5,432 nucleotides of DNA from DASWIV01 sp036397475 (GTDB taxonomy: Bacteria > JAJVIF01 > JAPKYR01). Position 1 is the stretch's first letter. The number at the start of each line of letters is the position of its first letter. The notes beneath the pieces were generated by a model, which had not been told where the DNA came from, did no database searches, and was given only the letters and a program-made list of their open reading frames with translations. Positions 1 through 5,432 of the stretch are shown piece after piece. The translations under genes and the position numbers were made by a program. The DNA lies in assembly GCA_036397475.1 (NCBI GenBank), contig DASWIV010000115.1:1-5432 (forward strand), read 5' to 3'.

Positions 1-700
1 CTGGAAGGACCGTCATGATATCGTCTATAGTGCATTTCGAATTCTCAATGAGCATAATTATGGCGTCGACAAGTTCGCTCAGGTTGTGTGGCGGGATATT
101 GGTCGCCATTCCCACCGCGATACCCGCAGCGCCATTTAACAGTAGTGCCGGTACTCTAGCCGGAAGAACTTCCGGCTCTTCCCTGCTTTCATCGTAGTTG
201 GGAGCGTAGTTGACAGTATTTTTATCTATGTCAGTGCAAAGTTCTTCAGCAAGTGAACTCAGGCGAACCTCGGTGTACCTCTGAGCGGCAGCAGGATCGC
301 CATCTACTGAGCCGAAGTTACCCTGCCCGTCGATGAGGGGATATCGCATCGAGAAAGGCTGGACAAGCCTTACGATCGTGTCGTAGATCGCACTGTCGCC
401 ATGAGGATGGTATTTTTTATTGACATCCCCAACCACTGCAGCCGATTTCACCCGGCGGCGGTCGCTTCGGTATCCCTCTTCCTGCATTGAATAGATAATC
501 CTGCGATGGACAGGCTTCATCCCGTCCCGGATATCAGGCAACGCTCGAGACTTTATGACAGACAGCGCATACGTGATATATGCGTCCTTCATCTGCTGGG
601 AAATGGAGACATCGACTATCGACTGGTTGGATCCATTTCCTCCCGTCGGGGGAACTTCGGGAGTGTTCTCTGTGTGGTCCTCGCCTTTTGATTTACCCAA
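1..700 (-). CDS. gyrA: DNA gyrase subunit A, N-terminal part (cut by left edge)
   Basis: This is the breakage-reunion subunit of the cytoplasmic A2B2 gyrase, which introduces negative supercoils using ATP hydrolysed by GyrB. About 233 codons are present of a protein that is usually 800-900 residues. Recognisable blocks in order are ALPDIRDGMKPVHRR, KYHPHGDSAIYDTIVR, DGQGNFGSVDGD, AAAQRYTEVR, EPEVLPARVPALLLNG and GIAVGMATNIPPHNL. The catalytic Tyr (RYTE, E. coli Tyr122) is codon 277-275. The quinolone-region residues equivalent to E. coli Ser83 and Asp87 are Ser (394-392) and Asp (382-380), the sensitive-type residues. The frame is open from 757, after a TAA at 760-758. The first in-frame ATG (592-590, QQMKDAY) lies inside the conserved helix that normally follows 10-15 residues. 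I therefore place the start at TTG 700-698, which adds a polar tail beginning GKSKGEDHTENTPEVPP. A purine-rich GAAGAG lies 6 bases upstream. ParC is the main alternative, but the NYDES..EP.VLPAR stretch favours GyrA. The family is certain and the exact start is moderate. Confidence 0.96.
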   Translation of the reverse strand, partial: MGKSKGEDHTENTPEVPPTGGNGSNQSIVDVSISQQMKDAYITYALSVIKSRALPDIRDGMKPVHRRIIYSMQEEGYRSDRRRVKSAAVVGDVNKKYHPHGDSAIYDTIVRLVQPFSMRYPLIDGQGNFGSVDGDPAAAQRYTEVRLSSLAEELCTDIDKNTVNYAPNYDESREEPEVLPARVPALLLNGAAGIAVGMATNIPPHNLSELVDAIIMLIENSKCTIDDIMTVLP

Positions 701-760
701 GTTTTTCTCTTCGTCCTCCCCACCCGCAAAGGGCAGAATTTTTACATCAGCAAACCATTA

Positions 761-766
761 ATTATA
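761..766 (-). promoter_or_regulatory. Candidate -10 box (TATAAT) for gyrA
   Basis: Reading the minus strand, a perfect TATAAT lies just before the in-frame stop that bounds the gyrA frame. Transcription would begin near 754, giving a leader of about 54 bases to the TTG start at 700. The -35 region at a 17-base spacing is TTTATT, a weak match to TTGACA. The position supports a start well downstream of 757 but cannot choose between TTG 700 and ATG 592. Confidence 0.5.
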
Positions 767-845
767 GCAGTTTAGAGCCTGGAAATAAAGCTTTCGCAGA
801 GGCTGAAATCCCAGTATCCATGCGGGTTTGAAAGAAATTTTCCTG

Positions 846-851
846 TATAAT
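846..851 (+). promoter_or_regulatory. Candidate -10 box (TATAAT) for the sulfatase-fold/TPR gene
   Basis: A perfect TATAAT preceded by CTG sits in an AT-rich stretch. No good -35 is visible at 16-18 bases upstream (CGGGTT at 17). Transcription from it would start near 858, downstream of the TTG at 828 and about 50 bases before the GTG at 909. It therefore argues for the GTG start if real. Other -10-like strings (TATAAA at 866-871, TATACT at 895-900) are present, so the exact promoter is uncertain. Confidence 0.35.
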
Positions 852-908
852 TTTTACTGTTGTCTTATAAAGCCTAAAATAAATAAAAATCAATTATACT
901 TTGTTCCT

Positions 909-3086
909 GTGAAACCTCAGTTGCTTTACATATTTTTAGCGATTTTATTGACACTTTCAACCAATTCCGGCTGCCAGAATCTGTCTGTCCCGGAAGCCGG
1001 AAATGTCCTGCTGATTACATTGGATACCACCCGTGCTGACAGCCTCGGCTGCTATGGAAACAGCGAAATCAGCACACCGAATCTGGACGCTATCGCTGCA
1101 CAGGGTCTCCTCTTTGAAAATGCATACACAACCTGTCCCATGACCCTGCCCGCACACTCGTCGATCCTCACGGGACGATACCCATTCACACACGGTGTCA
1201 GGAACAACACGCATTACCTCTTATCTGATGAAAATCAGACGATCGCCGAGGTCCTTAAGAATAAAGGCTACAGAACCGCCGCGTTTATCGGATCGACTAT
1301 TCTAAGCGGAGATCGCGGACTCGACCAGGGATTCGATAAGTACTGCGACAACATGTTCTCAGGAGTGGAGGAATCGGAGATCGAGACACCGTGGGCCGCA
1401 AGAAAAGCCGCGAATGTAAACTACGATTTCAAAAACTGGCTCGTCCAGTATCTTTCAGAAAAAATGGAATCTGATAAATTCTTCGCATGGGTGCACTACT
1501 ACGATTCCCATTACAGGTACGAGCCTGAAGAACCTTATTTATCTGAGTATGCTGAAAATCCTTATTACGGCGAGATTGCGTATGTTGATGAAAAAATCGG
1601 GGAGATTATAGATCTCCTGAAATCAAACAACCTTTACGATAACACCTTGATTATTATTGCCGGCGACCATGGCGAAGGCCTTGGCGAACACGGGGAAGAT
1701 TTCCACGGCATATATTGTTATGACACAACGCTTAAGGTTCCACTGATAATCTCTGCTCCTGAATACCGGGCCAATGCCGGAAGGATCGCAACAAGAGTCT
1801 CAAACTCTAATATTTATGAGACTATCAACTCCTGGTGCGGCGGGCAATTTACAACCGGTTCGTCACAGGACCTTTTAATTTTTAACACCGAAGACGGTGA
1901 CGATTCCGGTCCGTGGACTTTTTATTTCGAGAGTTATGAAGCCAGGATTAATTATGGCTGGGCCGGATTGGCGGGGACTATCATGGGTGACTATAAATTA
2001 ATCTGGTCTCCCACCCCGGAATTATACAATTTAATCAAAGACCCGCTTGAGACTGAGAACATATATACCCCGGATAACAGGTATTATGAAGATGTCGTGC
2101 TCGGAATGTACGATTCATATGGGATTTCGGATGATATTTTTCCAACCGGAAATCTGCCAACTGAAGATATTGAAATGCTCGAAAGCCTCGGATACATCTC
2201 CGGGGGCAGCTTATCACTTTCAAACGATGAACTGATTTCAATAAATGGATTGGACGACGTCAAAGACAAATCTGAAATCATCAAACGAATCTCAGTTCTC
2301 CTGGAAGAAGGCAATTATGACTACGACACAGGCGATTTCTCATCGGCCAGGAAAAAATATCTCGAGCTTTTAACATATGTCGAAAATTATACTTCCCTCT
2401 CCAACCTGGGCGAAATTGAAACTTATTTCGGGAATTTTGATGAAGCAGCTGCATATTTCAAGCTGGCTTGCGGGATATCACCCGAACAGCCTGAAGCGTG
2501 GTATAACCTGGGTGTCGCGTACAGGAACAATCAACAAGGCGATCTCTCGATAGAAGCATTTAACCTTGCAATTTCACTCGGGCCGGACGATCCCGTCAAC
2601 TCCGGATCTCATGTTGCTCTCGCCGTATACATGTCGGAAAATGGAGACTGGAAAAGCGCACTCGACGAAATCATTGCGGCAAAAGAAATCTGCCCTGATG
2701 AATCCGCAATGGAAATTTCAGCTTACGAGGCAAGTATTCTGTTCAATCTCGCTGCATGGCTGGAAATTGAAGCGATTAAAATAGCCTCCCCAATGCAGAT
2801 GGACTCCTCGACTGTGAAGGTGGTAGACCCATCCGAGTATTCGGACCTGCTGATTGAAAGCGCGGGGTATTATCACCGGAGTTACCTGCTTTATAAGGAA
2901 TATCTCGAGGTGAACAGCGGAAGCAGTACCCAGTATTACGAGGCGGCATTGGCAGCCAGCCACCAGGAGGATTTTGATCGCGCGCTGGAATGGCTGCAGG
3001 CGGCGTACGAGCTACTCCCGGAAGGTGATCCGAACCGGGATGCGATGCGTGAATTAATATCCAAGGTAGCGGGTAGAATCGGATAA
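909..3086 (+). CDS. Probable lipoprotein: sulfatase-fold (alkaline phosphatase superfamily) domain fused to TPR repeats
   Basis: From GTG 909 the product is 725 residues. MKPQ, the hydrophobic run LLYIFLAILLTLS and TNSGC form a type II signal peptide with Cys22 (codon 972-974) as lipidation site. The -3 Asn is atypical, so plain membrane anchoring is possible. Residues about 30-430 are a sulfatase-type domain: LLITLDTTRADSLGCYG (metal Asp39), TLPAHSSILTGRYPFTHGVRNN, HYYDSH, AGDHGEGLGEHG (Asp253, His254), a VPLII segment with preceding Lys276, and the closing DYKLIW..TPELYNLIKDPLE. The nucleophile position of the sulfatase C-x-P-S-R signature is Thr79 (T-L-P-A-H), so formylglycine cannot form. 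In this superfamily, Thr nucleophiles occur in phospho-group transferases such as EptA and LtaS. Residues about 460-720 are TPR-like, with helix pairs such as EAWYNLGVAYRNNQQGD and DFDRALEWLQAAYELLP. Such fusions are known in several phyla but their substrate is not. The frame extends to TTG 828 (752 residues), but no Shine-Dalgarno precedes either start. It ends in TAA TGA TAA. Domain calls are strong; the reaction is unknown. Confidence 0.92.
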   Translation: MKPQLLYIFLAILLTLSTNSGCQNLSVPEAGNVLLITLDTTRADSLGCYGNSEISTPNLDAIAAQGLLFENAYTTCPMTLPAHSSILTGRYPFTHGVRNNTHYLLSDENQTIAEVLKNKGYRTAAFIGSTILSGDRGLDQGFDKYCDNMFSGVEESEIETPWAARKAANVNYDFKNWLVQYLSEKMESDKFFAWVHYYDSHYRYEPEEPYLSEYAENPYYGEIAYVDEKIGEIIDLLKSNNLYDNTLIIIAGDHGEGLGEHGEDFHGIYCYDTTLKVPLIISAPEYRANAGRIATRVSNSNIYETINSWCGGQFTTGSSQDLLIFNTEDGDDSGPWTFYFESYEARINYGWAGLAGTIMGDYKLIWSPTPELYNLIKDPLETENIYTPDNRYYEDVVLGMYDSYGISDDIFPTGNLPTEDIEMLESLGYISGGSLSLSNDELISINGLDDVKDKSEIIKRISVLLEEGNYDYDTGDFSSARKKYLELLTYVENYTSLSNLGEIETYFGNFDEAAAYFKLACGISPEQPEAWYNLGVAYRNNQQGDLSIEAFNLAISLGPDDPVNSGSHVALAVYMSENGDWKSALDEIIAAKEICPDESAMEISAYEASILFNLAAWLEIEAIKIASPMQMDSSTVKVVDPSEYSDLLIESAGYYHRSYLLYKEYLEVNSGSSTQYYEAALAASHQEDFDRALEWLQAAYELLPEGDPNRDAMRELISKVAGRIG

Positions 3087-3155
3087 TGATAAAATAATAT
3101 AGGTGTCTCAAACCTGCCGATTTAATCGATATTAATAAATAGATTTAAAACAGAT

Positions 3156-3185
3156 TTGATTTAAGCTGCCATACATAGGTAAAAT
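3156..3185 (+). promoter_or_regulatory. Candidate promoter for the repeat lipoprotein gene
   Basis: TTGATT (3156-3161) and TAAAAT (3180-3185) are separated by 18 bases. They match the sigma-70 hexamers at 4 of 6 and 5 of 6 positions. The start would fall near 3192, giving a leader of about 57 bases that contains the hairpin and the ribosome binding site. A short inverted repeat (AGGTA at 3177-3181, TACCT at 3188-3192) overlaps the -10 and start site and could be an operator. The region is AT-rich, so chance matches are likely. Confidence 0.4.
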
Positions 3186-3197
3186 CATACCTGCCTG

Positions 3198-3229
3198 TTT
3201 CAGGGCACTTGAAAATGCATGCCCTGAGA
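3198..3229 (+). other. Hairpin in the leader of the repeat lipoprotein gene
   Basis: TCAGGGCA (3200-3207) pairs perfectly with TGCCCTGA (3220-3227), giving an 8-bp stem with a 12-base loop. A further T-G and T-A pair extends it to 3198/3229. No T-run follows, so it is not a classical intrinsic terminator for the preceding gene. It ends 5 bases before the AGGAGG ribosome binding site, a position that could affect translation or protect the 5' end of the mRNA. The pairing is seen in the sequence; any role is inference. Confidence 0.5.
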
Positions 3230-3234
3230 TTACC

Positions 3235-3240
3235 AGGAGG
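3235..3240 (+). promoter_or_regulatory. Ribosome binding site AGGAGG
   Basis: A perfect AGGAGG lies 8 bases before ATG 3249 and fixes the start of the repeat lipoprotein gene over the internal ATG at 3273. It contrasts with the other plus-strand gene, which has no visible Shine-Dalgarno sequence. Confidence 0.88.
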
Positions 3241-3248
3241 ACCGAATA

Positions 3249-5432
3249 ATGCCCACGTCGATATTCAAGATCATGAGGAAATCAATCACCATTCTCGCCG
3301 TTTTTGCACTTCTGACGGCTTTAATGGTTGGATGTAAGGGAAGCGGGGTCAATGGGATCAAGTTACCCCCGACTATCACATTCGAGGGACTGAAAAATGT
3401 TCAGTTCAATTCGATCGTACCCGTCAACCTGCTGATCGAAAGCCAGCAGGATGTCAAGGTACTTCTGACCGTAGAATACGCTACGGCCCAGGGCCAGCCA
3501 TACAAGAAGGCGTCCTCGGTGCCGGGATATGTCGATCCGAGGTCGATTGGACAGATTCTTATCCCTAAAGGCGGCACGGACCTTATTTTCTGGTGGCACG
3601 CCATAGCCGATTTTCTCGCGGGTCAGAAATATGAAAATGTATTCCTGCGAATAACAATAACAACCGAAACCGGAGATATGGGGGAAGCGCAGTTCGGTCC
3701 CATAACGCTGGCGTATGATGCCGCGTCCTCGGGTGGACAAGCGCCGCCATATGTTCCCGGCGGAGCCCTGGATCCTACACACTGCGGTCTGGAATACGGC
3801 AAACAGCTCCCTGTAGAGAATGGCACAGGCCCGTTCCTGTGGAATCTTCTCCCTCCGGGCGCCCAGTTACCTTACTACCTTGAACTCACACATGATGGAA
3901 GAGTCAAGGGCACCATTCCTCCCGACGTGGGACCAACCGAATTCCATTTCGTGGCTCAGGTCACGGATTCAAATCAACTGTCACCGAGAACTTCAGCAGG
4001 TGTTTTTTCGATCTTTATCGATTGCGAACCTGTAGAGGGTTGCGCCGGGCCACCCATGATTGGCTTCGAAGGAATGCCTGACGCCAGGGTCGGAGAAACC
4101 TACCTCTTTACCGCAAATGCATTTGGCGGCGAAGGAGCTCTCACATGGAACATAATCCAGGGATTACTGCCTCCTGGAATTCTGTTCGATCCAGCCACCG
4201 GACTCTTCTCGGGAACTCCGCTTGACGGTTCTGACGGTTCATACAAGCTGACCATAAAGGTTTGCGACTCGTGCTTCGACGGTATCCAGTGCGATACGGT
4301 CGAGGTCACGCTGAATGTAAATCCCCAGGAAGTAACCTGTAATTCTCCTCCGGCGATCATGACTTCGTCCATCACCGGCGGTAAGGAAGGCGCTCCATAT
4401 TCATTCTCACTTCAGGCCCAGGCCGGCGAAGGCCTCCTTTCATGGGCTGTTGACAGTGGAGTACTTCCCGCTGGCGTCACCCTCACACCGGGCGGCGTAT
4501 TAACCGGAACTCCGGCTCCCGGAACCGGTGGAACCAATGGACAGCAGTACGAATTTACGGCAAGTGTATGCGACTCATGCCCGCTTGGCATACAGTGCGA
4601 TACAGCCACTTTTACTTTATCGATTGCTGCGCCCGACGCGGGATGCGCGGCTGCGCCGGTAATTGAATCGACATCTCCACTTCCAGACGCCGCTGTTGGA
4701 CAGGAATACAACTTCACGTTCCAGGCGAGCGGCGGTGAAGGAATGCTAATCTGGAACCTGAACAATGCTCCACTGCCTACCGGACTTCACTGGGACGGCA
4801 TTGGCACTATCACAGGTACACCGCAATCCGGATCGTCGGGAGTTTACAATCTGCAGATCTCTGTCGAAGACTCCTGCCCTGAAGGTGTTCAGGAAGACAG
4901 CGGAGTATTCGAATTGAATATTAATGAGGAATGCCCTCCATTGTCGCTTGACACGCCCTCACTTCCCGCCGCGGAAGTCGATGTCCCGTACAGCATCCAG
5001 CTGTCTGCATCAGGTGGAGTCGAACCGCTGGAATTCGATATTATCACCGGGCAGCTTCCATCCAGCATGGGCCTCGATTTTGACGGAACTCTTTCCGGTA
5101 CACCTGTCTCAGGTGAGGAGAACACCTATCAGATCGAAATTCGGGTAAGGGATAATTGCTCACCTACAAGGCAGTCCGACAGTAACCTTTTCAACTTCGT
5201 AGTCAATCCAGCTTCCGGATGCGGTCCGGAACCACAAATAGTGAATGTAGATCTGGGGTCTGCGTGTGAAGGACAGGAATACTCAAAGCAACTTGAACTT
5301 AATTTCCCGATCGGTGATTTCACCGGACCGGTAATGTTCGCCTTACTGGACACCAACGACCTTCTTCCAGCGAACCTGGTCCTCAGCGGAACCGACGGAA
5401 TCATATCGGGAATTCCGGATGTTGGAACGGAG
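3249..5432 (+). CDS. Lipoprotein with tandem putative-Ig (He_PIG-like) repeats, cut by right edge
   Basis: The frame is open for 728 codons to the window end, so the C-terminus is missing. Residues 1-29 form a lipoprotein signal: MPTSIFKIMRKS, a hydrophobic run, then LMVGC with Cys29 (codon 3333-3335) as lipidation site. The mature protein should be anchored to a membrane and exposed in the periplasm or on the cell surface. Residues about 30-175 form a beta-rich module I cannot name. Its segment DLIFWWHAIADF...YENVFLRITITTE resembles a recurring W-x-x-x-x-D plus LRI-T pattern I recall from large exported bacterial proteins. From residue 179 there are six repeats, the last incomplete. Each has a VG..Y.F.L.A.GG.G.L.W core, then LP.G, then a turn such as TGLFSGTP, typical of He_PIG (PF05345). 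Such domains usually build adhesive or structural rods, so a scaffold or adhesin role is likely but unproven. Three shorter minus-strand frames in this region are shadows. Confidence 0.9.
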   Translation, partial: MPTSIFKIMRKSITILAVFALLTALMVGCKGSGVNGIKLPPTITFEGLKNVQFNSIVPVNLLIESQQDVKVLLTVEYATAQGQPYKKASSVPGYVDPRSIGQILIPKGGTDLIFWWHAIADFLAGQKYENVFLRITITTETGDMGEAQFGPITLAYDAASSGGQAPPYVPGGALDPTHCGLEYGKQLPVENGTGPFLWNLLPPGAQLPYYLELTHDGRVKGTIPPDVGPTEFHFVAQVTDSNQLSPRTSAGVFSIFIDCEPVEGCAGPPMIGFEGMPDARVGETYLFTANAFGGEGALTWNIIQGLLPPGILFDPATGLFSGTPLDGSDGSYKLTIKVCDSCFDGIQCDTVEVTLNVNPQEVTCNSPPAIMTSSITGGKEGAPYSFSLQAQAGEGLLSWAVDSGVLPAGVTLTPGGVLTGTPAPGTGGTNGQQYEFTASVCDSCPLGIQCDTATFTLSIAAPDAGCAAAPVIESTSPLPDAAVGQEYNFTFQASGGEGMLIWNLNNAPLPTGLHWDGIGTITGTPQSGSSGVYNLQISVEDSCPEGVQEDSGVFELNINEECPPLSLDTPSLPAAEVDVPYSIQLSASGGVEPLEFDIITGQLPSSMGLDFDGTLSGTPVSGEENTYQIEIRVRDNCSPTRQSDSNLFNFVVNPASGCGPEPQIVNVDLGSACEGQEYSKQLELNFPIGDFTGPVMFALLDTNDLLPANLVLSGTDGIISGIPDVGTE
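3783..5432 (+). repeat. Six tandem He_PIG-like protein repeats with periodic cysteines
   Basis: A Cys opens each unit at residues 179, 265, 364, 466, 562 and 658 of the lipoprotein, giving periods of 86, 99, 102, 96 and 96. Each unit carries an LP.G..L or similar turn followed by GTP, GTI or GIP. Units two and three (from residues 265 and 364) also share VCDSC..GIQCDT near their ends (4260-4301 and 4566-4607). There the DNA is identical at about 30 of 42 positions, which points to duplication. In units four and five the motif decays to VEDSCPEGVQED and VRDNCSPT. Unit one is the most divergent and unit six is cut by the edge. Confidence 0.85.

Noticed and set aside
15..197. Short plus-strand frame of 60 codons at the left edge
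   Set aside because: It is the complement of the conserved GyrA segment containing GIAVGMATNIPPHNL.
616..636. Minus-strand mini-frame ATG GAT CCA ACC AGT CGA TAG with GGGAGGAA before it
   Set aside because: It is out of frame with gyrA and inside its coding region, and the purine run is too close to the ATG to act as a normal ribosome binding site.
506..831. Overlapping plus-strand open frames opposite gyrA
   Set aside because: They lie antisense to the clearly conserved gyrA frame or in its leader, and show no recognisable protein pattern.
2776..3111. 111-codon minus-strand open frame
   Set aside because: It is antisense to the TPR region and its sequence matches no family I know.
3101..3115. 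Possible terminator after the sulfatase-fold/TPR gene
   Set aside because: The stem has only 4 pairs and no following T-run.
3363..3782. 139-codon minus-strand open frame
   Set aside because: It is antisense to the lipoprotein N-terminal module, which has a strong ribosome binding site and signal peptide; the minus frame has neither a recognisable product nor a ribosome binding site.
4412..4765. 117-codon minus-strand open frame rich in Pro, Ser and Val
   Set aside because: Its composition reflects the complement of the Gly/Thr/Pro-rich Ig-like repeats.
4041..5432. Possible CRISPR or DNA satellite array from the about 300-base periodicity
   Set aside because: The periodicity is at protein level in an open reading frame, with diverged DNA between most units and no short identical repeats.

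Overview
The window holds parts of three protein-coding genes from what looks like a Gram-negative bacterium. Two of the genes encode probable lipoproteins with lipobox-type signal peptides. The sequence does not fix the lineage. The GyrA N-terminus with a non-conserved tail, the Thr-type sulfatase-fold/TPR fusion and the cysteine-bearing He_PIG-type lipoprotein would suit an uncultured or deep-branching phylum (Planctomycetes, Acidobacteria, Myxococcota-like or a candidate phylum), but this is inference. I see no tRNA, rRNA, CRISPR array, insertion sequence or attachment site.

Left part (1-700, minus strand): the N-terminal third of DNA gyrase subunit A, running off the left edge. The catalytic tyrosine and the quinolone-determining region are intact. 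No in-frame ATG lies before the conserved core, so the start is probably a TTG at 700-698. A perfect TATAAT lies just upstream on the minus strand.

Middle (701-908, then 909-3086, plus strand): an AT-rich divergent intergenic region carries back-to-back TATAAT boxes. It is followed by a gene for a probable lipoprotein. That protein has an alkaline-phosphatase-superfamily (sulfatase-like) domain fused to a C-terminal tetratricopeptide-repeat domain. The residue that is formylglycine-forming Cys in true sulfatases is Thr here, so sulfatase activity is unlikely or at least unproven. The reading frame could be extended upstream to a TTG at 828, but promoter and signal-peptide evidence favours GTG at 909.

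Right part (3087-5432, plus strand): a 162-base intergenic stretch carries a promoter-like pair, an 8-bp GC-rich hairpin and a strong AGGAGG ribosome binding site. It leads into a long gene cut by the right edge. That gene encodes a lipoprotein with an unrecognised beta-rich N-terminal module, then at least six tandem putative-Ig (He_PIG-like) repeats of about 86-102 residues with regularly placed cysteines.

The gyrase gene is housekeeping and is transcribed away from the other two. The two plus-strand genes both encode probably exported, membrane-anchored proteins, but the second appears to have its own promoter. A shared job at the cell envelope is possible but not shown. The most unusual content is the Thr-nucleophile sulfatase-fold/TPR lipoprotein and the cysteine-patterned repeat lipoprotein. 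I found no clear evidence of a new multi-gene system.
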